DNA from: Rhodospirillaceae bacterium
GTDB taxonomy: Bacteria; Pseudomonadota; Alphaproteobacteria; Rickettsiales; UBA3002
NCBI GenBank assembly: GCA_947458525.1
Contig: CANHAG010000042.1
Coordinates: forward strand, 1 to 7,738
Reading direction: 5' to 3'
DNA: 7,738 bases
Below are positions 1 to 6,917 of this stretch, piece by piece. Numbering within the stretch: position 1 is the stretch's first letter; every line of letters starts with the position of its first letter. The notes below the pieces were generated by a model that worked only from the letters and a program-made list of their open reading frames with translations, was not told the origin of the DNA and made no database searches. The position numbers and the translations under genes are program-made.

Positions 1-1
1 A

Positions 2-91
2 CGCATGGGTGTACCTGCCAGCCGTATCAGTTACCGTGCGGTGCCGGTGCGTGATGCGACATATGATGAGGTACATCTGTTTGTGCGCTAG
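2..91 (+). CDS. 3' end of an unidentified gene, possibly OmpA/MotB-like C-terminus (5' truncated by window)
   Basis: An open frame enters from the left edge in frame 2 and gives 29 residues before a TAG at 89-91. The readable tail contains GVPASRISYRAV and ends DEVHLFVR. The pattern 'G-V-P-A-S-R-I' followed some 15 residues later by a final beta-strand of the type (N/D)EV-x-L-(F/Y)-V-R resembles the end of OmpA/MotB-like peptidoglycan-associated domains, but too little is visible for a firm family call. Frame 3 is also open here but encodes an implausible Cys/Arg-rich string, so frame 2 is preferred. The gene is codirectional with rnj and ends 83 bp before the chosen rnj start. The coding call is moderate; the family is a guess. 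Confidence 0.5.
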   Translation, partial: RMGVPASRISYRAVPVRDATYDEVHLFVR

Positions 92-104
92 ATTTCTGCC
101 TTTT

Positions 105-123
105 TGCAACAGATCGTGTTGCA
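105..123. promoter_or_regulatory. Perfect 7-bp inverted repeat ahead of rnj (possible operator or 5'-UTR stem-loop)
   Basis: TGCAACA (105-111) and TGTTGCA (117-123) are exact reverse complements separated by GATCG. The repeat sits between the upstream stop codon (91) and the rnj start (175). It is not an intrinsic terminator for the upstream gene: the T run (101-105) lies before the hairpin on the plus strand, not after it. It could be a regulator-binding palindrome or a stem-loop in the rnj leader. The symmetry is seen directly; the role is inference. Confidence 0.35.
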
Positions 124-174
124 GCCCGGTCTGTTTGCCAAAGTGTAATGCTACCTCACGCTTCAGAGAATTTC

Positions 175-1827
175 ATGCCCTTTGATTTCAAAAAACATGA
201 TGATGAGTTGCTCTTTGTGCCGCTCGGCGGCACGAATGAAATCGGCATGAACCTCAACCTTTACCGCTACCAGGGCAAATGGCTGATGGTGGATCTGGGC
301 ATTGGGTTTGCCGATGATTTTCTCCCCGGCATTGAAGTGGTGGTACCCAAGCTTGATGGGTTTTTGCCGCATAAGAAAGATTTGCTCGGGCTTGTGCTTA
401 CCCATGCGCATGAAGATCATTTAGGCGCCGTGCCCTATCTCTGGCCAGAGCTTGGCTGCCCGGTGTATGCCACACCTTTTACCGCGAATCTCCTGCGCGT
501 TAAAATGGCGGAAGAGGGGCTCAAGGGGCGTGCAAAAATTATTGAGGTGCGGGCAGGGGAGGACTACCCGCTTGGCCCCTTTACGCTTGAGATGATCCCC
601 ATCACCCATTCTATTCCTGAGATGCATGCAGTGGCTATTCGCACCGAGGCAGGCACGGTGATGCATACGGGCGACTGGAAGCTGGATGCGAACCCGCTCA
701 TCGGCCCGACATCTGACGAAAAAACACTCGCGCGCTATGGCGATGAAGGCGTGCTCGCCATGGTGTGTGATTCAACCAATGTGTTTGTGGAAGGCGAATC
801 CGGCTCGGAATCCGACGTGCGCACGAGCCTGATGCAGATCATCAAGGAATGTTCCGAGCGCGTGGTGGTGACCACCTTTGCCTCGAACGTGGCGCGGCTT
901 GAAAGCGTGATTTATGCGGCGCTTGGTGCCGGGCGCAGCGTGGCGCTGGCGGGAAAATCCCTCTGGCGCGTAGTGGCGGCCGCGCAGGAAGCTGGCTATT
1001 TGAAAGACGTGCCGCCTTTTCTGAATGACAGCGAGGGGATGAAATTACCGCGCAACCGCGTGGCCTTCATCTGCACAGGCTGTCAGGGTGAATCGCGCGC
1101 GGCTTTGAGCAAAATTGCGCAAGCAGAGCACCCCGCCATTCGCCTGACGCCGGGAGATACGGTGATTTTTTCCTCCCGCACCATTCCCGGCAATGAAACC
1201 AAAATCGGCCGGATGCATAATAAGCTCGTCGAACTCGGGCTTGAAGTGATCAATGACCATTCGGGATTTACCCATGTATCCGGCCACCCGGCGCGGATGG
1301 AGCTGGAACGCATGTATCAGCTGGTGCGGCCGGAAATCGCCGTGCCGGTGCATGGTGAGCGCCGCCATATTCACGAACATGCAAAACTCGCCACCCAGCT
1401 TCAGGTGAAAGAGACGGTGACGCCGCATAATGGCGCGGTGGTGCGGCTTGCGGCCGGGCGGGCGGAGATCATCGGCAAGGTGACCTCGGGCTATCTCGCG
1501 GTAGATGGCACCTCGCTTATGGATACGGAATCGCCCGTGCTGCGCACGCGCCGCAAAATCCGGGATGACGGGTTTTTATCTGTCTCGCTTGTGCTGGATA
1601 AAAAACAGCGCCTCATGGCGCCGCCGAAATTCTCTGCCCCCGGCTGCCTTGACCCCGAGGATGACCGCGATATTTTCGCAGCCCTGCGCGAGGAGATTGA
1701 AGCCATCATCGAAAAAGGCGGGAAGCCGGAGCGTCTTGAGGAATCCATCCGCAATCTGCTGCGCCGTGCACTGCGTGACGAACTGGGCAAAAAACCCGTG
1801 CTCGATGTGCATCTGCACCGGGTGTGA
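175..1827 (+). CDS. rnj: Ribonuclease J (metallo-beta-lactamase/beta-CASP family)
   Basis: Ribonuclease J is a zinc-dependent cytoplasmic enzyme of mRNA decay and rRNA maturation, with 5'-3' exonuclease and endonuclease activity known for the family. Numbering from ATG 175 (550 aa): the metallo-beta-lactamase core has the metal motif HAHEDH at 77-82, a further histidine in ITHSIPE (H145) and the aspartate of HTGDWK (D167). The beta-CASP insert follows, with CDSTN at 199-203, TTFASN near 233-238 and SRTIPGNE at 334-341. Then come HVSGH at 367-371 and PVHGE at 391-395 (H393). A C-terminal domain of about 100 residues ends the protein, giving the usual full length. An in-frame ATG at 148 would add nine residues. 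I prefer 175 because the family's conserved start (DELLFVPLGG-x-x-EIGMN) begins about ten residues later, and AGAGAA at 165-170 is a weak ribosome-binding site. All metal ligands are intact. Confidence 0.96.
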   Translation: MPFDFKKHDDELLFVPLGGTNEIGMNLNLYRYQGKWLMVDLGIGFADDFLPGIEVVVPKLDGFLPHKKDLLGLVLTHAHEDHLGAVPYLWPELGCPVYATPFTANLLRVKMAEEGLKGRAKIIEVRAGEDYPLGPFTLEMIPITHSIPEMHAVAIRTEAGTVMHTGDWKLDANPLIGPTSDEKTLARYGDEGVLAMVCDSTNVFVEGESGSESDVRTSLMQIIKECSERVVVTTFASNVARLESVIYAALGAGRSVALAGKSLWRVVAAAQEAGYLKDVPPFLNDSEGMKLPRNRVAFICTGCQGESRAALSKIAQAEHPAIRLTPGDTVIFSSRTIPGNETKIGRMHNKLVELGLEVINDHSGFTHVSGHPARMELERMYQLVRPEIAVPVHGERRHIHEHAKLATQLQVKETVTPHNGAVVRLAAGRAEIIGKVTSGYLAVDGTSLMDTESPVLRTRRKIRDDGFLSVSLVLDKKQRLMAPPKFSAPGCLDPEDDRDIFAALREEIEAIIEKGGKPERLEESIRNLLRRALRDELGKKPVLDVHLHRV

Positions 1828-1864
1828 GGCTCTATCAGTCGGTGTGGGTGGCGCGGGCTGGTGG

Positions 1865-1892
1865 ATTCAAATCATCCGCATGGTGAATTTTT
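1865..1892 (+). terminator. Weak candidate intrinsic terminator after rnj
   Basis: ATTC (1865-1868) pairs with GAAT (1885-1888), and ATCAT (1871-1875) pairs with ATGGT (1880-1884, one G-U pair). There is a two-base bulge and a CCGC loop, followed by a five-T run at 1888-1892. The stem is AT-rich and weak. Its position 38 bp after the rnj stop, between convergent genes, suits a terminator, but rho-dependent termination is equally possible. Confidence 0.3.
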
Positions 1893-1907
1893 GACCATAC
1901 GCTATCG

Positions 1908-1931
1908 AAATCTGACCTGGCTGATTTTTTT
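1908..1931 (+). terminator. Second weak hairpin with T7 tract between rnj and nadA
   Basis: AAATC (1908-1912) pairs with GATTT (1923-1927) around an imperfectly paired interior, and the right arm runs into seven consecutive T (1925-1931). The T tract ends five bases before the nadA stop codon, so readthrough from rnj would be stopped just before antisense nadA transcription. Only the five outer pairs are solid, so this is a tentative call. Confidence 0.25.
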
Positions 1932-1935
1932 ACGT

Positions 1936-2886
1936 TCATTTCGACATCTCGAGCATCCTGACGAGCGGCTTTTTGGCTGCCGTAATTTCGGCGGGGGTAA
2001 GCGTCAGTTCCGGTGTGCGGTCGCGCATAGAGAGGTAAAGTTTTTCCATCGTATTCATTTTCATATAGGGGCAGGTGTTGCAGGCGACACAGGCTCCGCC
2101 ATCGAGCGCCGAGGGCACGGGGTAAAACCGGCTGCCGGGCGAATGTTTTTCCATCTGGTGAATAATGCCTGCTTCCGTCAGCACCAGAAATTCCTCCCCC
2201 GGATGGGCGATCGTAAATTTCAGCAAGGCTGAAGTAGAGCCGATGAAATCTGCATGGCGCAGCAACTCCTCCGGGCATTCCGGGTGGGCGATGACATGCG
2301 CTTTCGGGTGCGCGGTCTTGAGTTTGATAAGCTCGCGCTCGGAAAACCGCTCATGCACGAGGCAGGTGCCGTTCCATAGCCGCATATCGCGCCCGGTTTT
2401 TTTGTTGAGGTACGCACCCAGAAATTTATCGGGTGCGAAAATAATTTTCTGATCCCGCGGCAGCTGATTGATAATTTTTTCAGCATTGCTCGAGGTCACG
2501 ATAATATCGGAGAGCGCCTTAATCGCCGCCGAGCAGTTAATGTACGTTACCACCAGATGATCCGGATGTTCGTCGCGGAATTTTTTGAACGGTGCCGGCG
2601 GGCAGGAAGTTTCGAGTGAGCAGCCCGCAGCCAGATCCGGCAGCAGCACCTGTTTTTCCGGATTCAGGATTTTCGCGCCTTCCGCCATAAAACGCACGCC
2701 GCAGAATACAATCACATCGGCCGAGGTTTTGGCCGCTTCCTGCGCGAGTTGCAACGAATCGCCGATGAAATCGGCAATATCCTGAATATCGTCTTCCTGA
2801 TAATAATGGGCGAGAATCACCGCATTCATCTCGCGCTTCAAGCGGCGGATTTCATCTTCATAATCGACGGGAGTGACCGGGTTCAT
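1936..2886 (-). CDS. nadA: Quinolinate synthase A
   Basis: NadA condenses iminoaspartate with dihydroxyacetone phosphate to quinolinate in cytoplasmic de novo NAD synthesis, using a [4Fe-4S] cluster. Numbering from ATG 2886 (316 aa), the family motifs appear in order: ILAHYYQ (24-30), FCGVRFMAE (61-69), PDLAAGCSL (83-91, cluster Cys89), TYINCSA (114-120), TSSNA (131-135), PDKFLG (152-157), NGTCLVHE (172-179, Cys175), AHPEC (200-204), IGSTS (215-219), TEAGI (237-241) and a CxxCxxC at 266-272 followed by PYMKMN. Cys89, Cys175 and Cys272 are the likely cluster ligands by analogy with E. coli NadA. A TTG two codons upstream (2892) is possible but less likely than ATG. No strong Shine-Dalgarno is visible. 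TAAAAT at 2907-2902 on the minus strand could be a -10 giving a very short leader, without a good -35. The partner genes nadB and nadC are not in the window. rnj converges on its 3' end. Confidence 0.97.
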   Translation of the reverse strand: MNPVTPVDYEDEIRRLKREMNAVILAHYYQEDDIQDIADFIGDSLQLAQEAAKTSADVIVFCGVRFMAEGAKILNPEKQVLLPDLAAGCSLETSCPPAPFKKFRDEHPDHLVVTYINCSAAIKALSDIIVTSSNAEKIINQLPRDQKIIFAPDKFLGAYLNKKTGRDMRLWNGTCLVHERFSERELIKLKTAHPKAHVIAHPECPEELLRHADFIGSTSALLKFTIAHPGEEFLVLTEAGIIHQMEKHSPGSRFYPVPSALDGGACVACNTCPYMKMNTMEKLYLSMRDRTPELTLTPAEITAAKKPLVRMLEMSK

Positions 2887-2942
2887 AGGCAATAACTAGT
2901 GATTTTACGGGCAAATACAAGCGCGCAGCGGATAGATTGCAT

Positions 2943-3020
2943 TGTCATGCCCGCGCAAGCGGCATCCAGCGCGGTGCGTCTGCGCCGCAGTTTCGGATTC
3001 CCGCCTACGCGGTAATGACA
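2943..3020. repeat. Palindromic (REP/MITE-like) element with three nested hairpins
   Basis: Left arm 2943-2967 (tgtcatgcccgcgc...) and right arm 2995-3020 (...cgcggtaatgaca) are imperfect inverted copies, with outer ends TGTCAT and ATGACA. Each arm also folds alone. The left arm gives ATGCC(C)GC with GCGGCAT around a GCAA tetraloop. The right arm gives ATTCCCGC with GCGGTAAT around CTAC, with one mismatch. The spacer forms a third hairpin, GCGGTGC (2971-2977) with GCGCCGC (2982-2988), loop GTCT. The core ATTCCCGC-N4-GCGG-x-AAT resembles dispersed ATTCCC-N8-GGGAAT repeats such as Neisseria dRS3, and similar elements in other proteobacteria. Family membership is inference from memory of those motifs. 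The element lies between two minus-strand genes, so it would be in the 3' region of the L,D-transpeptidase transcript or upstream of nadA. The rest of 2887-3081 shows no gene. Confidence 0.75.
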
Positions 3021-3081
3021 TTAGAAAATGACACTACGGCAATAGCCGAACCGAAATTACGCAGCGCGGAAACGGGCGCCA

Positions 3082-3588
3082 TCATACCACCTCCAGCACC
3101 GTTTCAAGGTAGAGCTTTGGCAGCAGCGCGAGGAAATCTGCGCGCGCCAGCGCCACGCAGCCTTCCGTTGCGCGCCAGTCAGGCTGCGCCAGATGCAGGA
3201 AAATCGCACTGCCCCTGTCCGGGATGACGGGGTCATCATTATACCCCAGCGGGATGATGAAATCATACGCATGATCGCGCCGCCAGAGCGGCTCGTGGCG
3301 CGCGGCGAAGGGCAGTTTCACCGGGCGGTTATAAAGCGGATGGGCGGGGTCATCACACCAGCCGTCACTGCGGCTTAGCTCATAGGTTGGCAGCGCCGTT
3401 TGCGGGGCATGGGTGACGCGGTCGGGGCGGAAATAGCAGCCGCGCAGCCTGAATAATCCGCGCGGCGTGGCGCCGTCGCCCTCGCGCTTATCATCTGTCA
3501 CGCCCGCTTTGCCAATGGCGCAGCGGAAGCGCACCGCGCCCGCCTCCAGCCAGCCATCACGCAGATAAAGATAGGTTATCCGTACCAT
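3082..3588 (-). CDS. YkuD-type L,D-transpeptidase family protein (COG3786-like)
   Basis: The family forms or edits 3-3 peptide crosslinks in peptidoglycan, or attaches proteins to it, using a catalytic cysteine. In this 168-residue protein the N-terminal part carries KREGDGATPRGLF (34-46), the conserved 'K-x-EGDGATP-x-G' signature of the YkuD fold. The catalytic signature is H132 in IFLHLAQ followed by ATEGCVAL, with Cys144 as nucleophile. This matches the small single-domain COG3786 branch rather than the larger ErfK/YbiS enzymes with LysM domains. No signal peptide or membrane segment is visible: the N-terminus MVRITYLYLRDGW is short and not hydrophobic enough. Start is the ATG at 3588; no clear Shine-Dalgarno precedes it, and no upstream in-frame alternative was found convincing. 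It is divergent from dxs across about 100 bp. Fold assignment is firm; substrate and location are unknown. Confidence 0.88.
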   Translation of the reverse strand: MVRITYLYLRDGWLEAGAVRFRCAIGKAGVTDDKREGDGATPRGLFRLRGCYFRPDRVTHAPQTALPTYELSRSDGWCDDPAHPLYNRPVKLPFAARHEPLWRRDHAYDFIIPLGYNDDPVIPDRGSAIFLHLAQPDWRATEGCVALARADFLALLPKLYLETVLEVV

Positions 3589-3639
3589 AGCAGGTAAGTA
3601 GCACAGGGCAGGTCGAAGTACAAATTAACCTCACAAGGC

Positions 3640-3667
3640 TTGCGGAATCCCTGATTTTCGCTAGATT
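3640..3667 (+). promoter_or_regulatory. Candidate sigma-70-like promoter of dxs
   Basis: TTGCGG (3640-3645) and TAGATT (3662-3667) are separated by 16 bp, matching 3/6 and 4/6 of the -35 and -10 consensus. Transcription would begin near 3674, giving a leader of about 15 bases that would just include the Shine-Dalgarno at 3680. The location in the divergent gap favours a promoter, but the match is modest. Confidence 0.3.
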
Positions 3668-3679
3668 GCCGAGCAAACC

Positions 3680-3684
3680 AAGGA
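3680..3684 (+). promoter_or_regulatory. Ribosome binding site that fixes the dxs start
   Basis: AAGGA lies five bases before the ATG at 3690. It rules against the in-frame TTG at 3666, which has no Shine-Dalgarno, overlaps the candidate -10 element and would add eight residues (MPSKPRKN) of no evident family relevance. Confidence 0.75.
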
Positions 3685-3689
3685 AAAAC

Positions 3690-5609
3690 ATGCACGCGCA
3701 AGCCACGCCACTACTGGATAAGGTTCATTTCCCAAGCGACATGCGGGAGTTCTCGGTCGAGGAATTAAAACAACTCGCAGTCGAGCTGCGCGCGGAGATG
3801 ATCGATGCCGTGGCGCAAACCGGCGGTCACCTTGGCGCTGGCCTTGGTGTTGTTGAACTGACGCTGGCGCTGCATTACCTGTTTGATACACCGCGTGATA
3901 AAATTATCTGGGATGTGGGGCATCAGGCCTATCCGCATAAAATCATCACCGGGCGGCGCGGGCAAATCCGCAGCATCCGCCAGGGTGGCGGCTTGTCCGG
4001 CTTCTGCAAGCGCGAGGAATCGGAGTATGACGTGTTTGGCGCCGGCCACTCCTCAACCTCTATTTCCGCAGGGCTCGGCATGGCCGTGGCGCGCGATTTT
4101 AAGGGCGAGTCGCACGAAGTCATCTGCGTGATTGGTGACGGGGCGATGAGTGCGGGCATGGCCTATGAGGCGATGAATAATGCCGGGGCACTGGGCTCGC
4201 GGCTGATTGTGATTTTGAACGACAACGATATGTCAATCGCCCCGCCCACGGGCGCGATGAGTGCTTATCTTTCGCGGCTGATTTCGTCCAAATCCTACCG
4301 CAGTCTGCGCCATGTGGCGAAAGTAGTGGCGCGGCAATTCCCTGAACCTCTGCAGCGCGCCGCCAAGAGCGCTGAGAAACATATGCGCACCTATGCTACG
4401 GGCGGCACAATGTTCGAGGAGCTTGGGTTTTATTATGTCGGCCCGGTGGATGGCCATAATCTTGACCATCTGCTGCCGGTACTGAAAAACGTGCGGGACG
4501 GAAAAAGTTCCGGCCCCATTCTTGTGCATGTGGTCACCCAAAAAGGCCATGGCTATGCACCCGCCGAGGAGTCAGATGATAAATATCACGGTGTCACCAA
4601 ATTTGATGTGGCAACCGGCACTCAAGTCACATCCAAACCCTCTGCCCCCAGCTATACCAGCATATTCGCAAAAGCGCTGATTACGGAAGCCGCGCGCGAC
4701 GAAAAAATTCTCGGTATCACCGCCGCCATGCCCTCGGGCACGGGGCTTGATAAATTCGCGCAGCACTTCCCCGCCCGCATGTTCGATGTGGGTATTGCCG
4801 AGCAACATGCGGTGACGTTTGCCGCCGGGCTCGCGGTGGAGGGCTTCAAGCCATTCTGTGCGATTTATTCCACCTTCCTGCAGCGTGCCTATGATCAGGT
4901 AGTGCATGATGTGGCAATTCAGAATCTGCCCGTGCGGTTTGCGATTGACCGCGCAGGCCTTGTGGGGGCTGACGGCCCCACCCATGTGGGGGCGTTTGAT
5001 GTGGCTTACCTCTCTGCCTTGCCGAATTTTGTCGTGATGGCAGCGGGCGATGAGGCCGAACTGGTGCATATGGTCGCAACCGCCGCCGCGCATGATGCGG
5101 GGCCGATTGCTTTGCGTTTTCCGCGTGGCGAAGGGATGGGCGTGGCGCTGCCGGAACACGGGCAGGTGCTGGAAATCGGCAAGGGGCGGGTATTGCGCGA
5201 AGGCTCAGGCGTGGCGTTACTGAATTTTGGGGCACGGTTGAAAGAATGTCTGAAAGCAGCGGAGCATCTGGCAACGCATGGTCTTACGATCACGGTGGCG
5301 GATGCGCGTTTTGCCAAGCCGCTGGACGCGGCGCTAATCGAAAAACTTCTTCACAGCCATGCTTATGTGCTGACGATTGAGGAAGGCTCCTGCGGTGGGT
5401 TTGGCGCGCAAGTGCTCACCCTTGCAACCAATCGCGGCTGGCTGGATAGTGGTGCGTGCAAACTCCGCAGCCTGACGCTGCCTGATTATTTCCAGCCGCA
5501 GGATACGCCTGAAAAAATGTATGATGCGGCAGGGCTGAACGCCGCCCAGCTGATCGCCACGATCAGCACGATCATGGGCAGACCCATCCCGCGTTCCGCC
5601 GCGGCGTGA
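3690..5609 (+). CDS. dxs: 1-deoxy-D-xylulose-5-phosphate synthase
   Basis: DXS joins pyruvate and glyceraldehyde 3-phosphate to DXP with thiamine diphosphate, the first and flux-controlling step of the MEP isoprenoid pathway. It also feeds thiamine and pyridoxal synthesis in many bacteria. Numbering from ATG 3690 (639 aa, close to the family's 620-640): GGHLGA (45-50, His47) and [11 protein letters not shown] (74-84) are in the N-terminal domain. The ThDP/Mg motif [16 protein letters not shown] is at 149-164, with LNDNDMSI at 176-183. In the pyrimidine domain Glu371 of DVGIAEQHA is the catalytic glutamate. [18 protein letters not shown] (420-437) gives Asp428 and His432, and R399 lies in FLQRAYDQ; these correspond to E. 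coli Arg398, Asp427 and His431. The transketolase C-terminal domain follows from about 490. All key residues are present. It is probably monocistronic: the upstream gene is divergent and ftsA converges from downstream. No terminator is evident in the 50-bp gap after it. Confidence 0.98.
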   Translation: MHAQATPLLDKVHFPSDMREFSVEELKQLAVELRAEMIDAVAQTGGHLGAGLGVVELTLALHYLFDTPRDKIIWDVGHQAYPHKIITGRRGQIRSIRQGGGLSGFCKREESEYDVFGAGHSSTSISAGLGMAVARDFKGESHEVICVIGDGAMSAGMAYEAMNNAGALGSRLIVILNDNDMSIAPPTGAMSAYLSRLISSKSYRSLRHVAKVVARQFPEPLQRAAKSAEKHMRTYATGGTMFEELGFYYVGPVDGHNLDHLLPVLKNVRDGKSSGPILVHVVTQKGHGYAPAEESDDKYHGVTKFDVATGTQVTSKPSAPSYTSIFAKALITEAARDEKILGITAAMPSGTGLDKFAQHFPARMFDVGIAEQHAVTFAAGLAVEGFKPFCAIYSTFLQRAYDQVVHDVAIQNLPVRFAIDRAGLVGADGPTHVGAFDVAYLSALPNFVVMAAGDEAELVHMVATAAAHDAGPIALRFPRGEGMGVALPEHGQVLEIGKGRVLREGSGVALLNFGARLKECLKAAEHLATHGLTITVADARFAKPLDAALIEKLLHSHAYVLTIEEGSCGGFGAQVLTLATNRGWLDSGACKLRSLTLPDYFQPQDTPEKMYDAAGLNAAQLIATISTIMGRPIPRSAAA

Positions 5610-5659
5610 TGAGCGCTGGCTGGATTGATGGGGCTGGAGCAGGGCAGGGGATGCGCTGA

Positions 5660-6916
5660 CTAAAAATTCTCTCGCAACCACTGCACAATACTTGTGGGCA
5701 GGAAGCGTTTGCGGGCGTGGGCGGTGCTTAAAATCTGTTCTTCCCAACTGCGCTGGGTGACATAGTTCAGCAGGCCAATCACGGTTGCGAAAGCCGGGCC
5801 GGAAACGGAATCAGCCAGCCCCGGCAGTGGCGTGGGTGTGCCTTTGCGCACCTGTTTTGCAAGCATGCGCGTGGCTAGGTCGCCCACCCCAATCATCTGG
5901 CTTGCGCCCCCTGTCAGCACGCAGCGGCGCCCCACCTTATCCATACCGCTGGCTTCAAGCTTGCCGCGGATCAGCTCAAAAATCTCCTCCATACGCGGGC
6001 GCACAATACCTACCAGCATGGCGCGCGGCATGGTGGTGGTTTCGTCTTCCTCCTCACGTTCGCCAAGCTGGGGCACATCCATCATCACGTCACCGTCACG
6101 GGTGGAGTTGATCGCGCTGCCATGCAATGTTTTCAGCCGCTCCGCATGGTGCATGGAGGTGGAGAGGCCTTGCGCGATATCGCTCGTCACATGGTTGCCG
6201 CCGATGGGAATCACGTCACTGTAAAGATTGCGCCCGCCGAGAAAGACGGAAAAACTCGTCATCCCCCCGCCCATATCAATCAGCGTGGTGCCGAGATTCA
6301 TTTCATCCGGATCCAGCACCGCGAGCGCGCTGGCGTGCGAGTTCAGCACATATTCCGACACATTGAGTTGCGCCCGCGCCACGCAATGCGAGAGATTTCT
6401 GAGGTAAGAAGATTTGGCGGTTATGACCTGCATCTCTGCTCCCAGCTTTTCGCCAATCATGCCGCGCGGATCGCGCAGCCCCCGCACACCGTCGAGCCGG
6501 TATTGGGTGGGGAAGCAATGGAGAATAGATGCTTCTTCACTTGCCAGCGAGCCGCAGCCTTCATGGATGATATCGGCAATATCCTGATCACTCACCCCTT
6601 CGGTCAGCACGTCCAGCTCCACACTCACCTGACGTGAGCGGATGTTGGTACCGCCAACGCTCACCACCACATCTTCAATCGCTTCGCCACCTGCCATTTG
6701 CTCGGCCGTATGCACGGCGGCAACAATCGAGGTTTCCACCTCTCCCACATCTGTAATCACGCCGGACTTCATGCCTTTGGCCAGCTGGTGCCCCACACCT
6801 GCTACTTCCAATGCGCCGTTTTCTGTGCGGCGTACAATCAGGCAGGCGACCTTGGTAGTGCCGATATCAAGGGCGGCAATGGTTTCCGTGCGGCGGGGAG
6901 ATTTACTGCGTTTCAT
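5660..6916 (-). CDS. ftsA: Cell division protein FtsA
   Basis: FtsA is the actin-like ATPase that tethers FtsZ filaments to the inner membrane and recruits later divisome proteins. Numbering from ATG 6916 (418 aa; E. coli FtsA has 420): phosphate-1 motif ALDIGTTKV at 15-23; SHS2/1C domain roughly 85-165 (VVVSVGG at 83-89); phosphate-2 motif LIDMGGGMTSF at 212-222; adenosine motif VLTGGAS at 333-339. An acidic stretch (GEREEEDE, 285-292) lies in subdomain 2B. The last 15 residues, RFLPTSIVQWLRENF, form the amphipathic membrane-targeting helix. An in-frame ATG at 6934 would add six residues and overlap ftsQ by 17 bp. I chose 6916 because it starts one base after the ftsQ stop (TAA-C-ATG) and has a GGGA about ten bases upstream, which suits translational coupling. 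The next gene downstream is convergent dxs, so ftsZ does not follow as in the classical dcw cluster. Confidence 0.97.
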   Translation of the reverse strand: MKRSKSPRRTETIAALDIGTTKVACLIVRRTENGALEVAGVGHQLAKGMKSGVITDVGEVETSIVAAVHTAEQMAGGEAIEDVVVSVGGTNIRSRQVSVELDVLTEGVSDQDIADIIHEGCGSLASEEASILHCFPTQYRLDGVRGLRDPRGMIGEKLGAEMQVITAKSSYLRNLSHCVARAQLNVSEYVLNSHASALAVLDPDEMNLGTTLIDMGGGMTSFSVFLGGRNLYSDVIPIGGNHVTSDIAQGLSTSMHHAERLKTLHGSAINSTRDGDVMMDVPQLGEREEEDETTTMPRAMLVGIVRPRMEEIFELIRGKLEASGMDKVGRRCVLTGGASQMIGVGDLATRMLAKQVRKGTPTPLPGLADSVSGPAFATVIGLLNYVTQRSWEEQILSTAHARKRFLPTSIVQWLRENF

Positions 6917-6917
6917 G

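Noticed and set aside
1045..1428. 127-residue minus-strand open frame antisense to rnj
   Set aside because: It is an antisense shadow covering the conserved beta-CASP motifs of rnj, with no ribosome-binding site or family signature.
1835..2278. 147-residue open frame on the minus strand overlapping the 3' part of nadA
   Set aside because: It lies in another frame of nadA, shows no recognisable motif, and its composition is that of an out-of-frame shadow.
2937..3227. Plus-strand open frame of 96 residues covering the palindromic element
   Set aside because: Its N-terminal part is a translation of the repeat (HARASGIQRG..., ...AYAVMTLEND), a common source of spurious hypothetical proteins, and the rest is antisense to the L,D-transpeptidase gene.
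4572..5159. 195-residue minus-strand open frame antisense to dxs
   Set aside because: It is wholly inside a confidently assigned dxs, is rich in His/Arg/Gly as expected of an antisense shadow, and has no family motif.
5610..5659. Possible bidirectional terminator between dxs and ftsA
   Set aside because: Only a 5-bp AGCGC/GCGCT match with a loop of over 30 bases can be drawn, and no T run follows in either direction.
6122..6637. 171-residue plus-strand open frame antisense to ftsA
   Set aside because: It lies entirely within ftsA, whose motifs are intact; composition and lack of domains mark it as a shadow.
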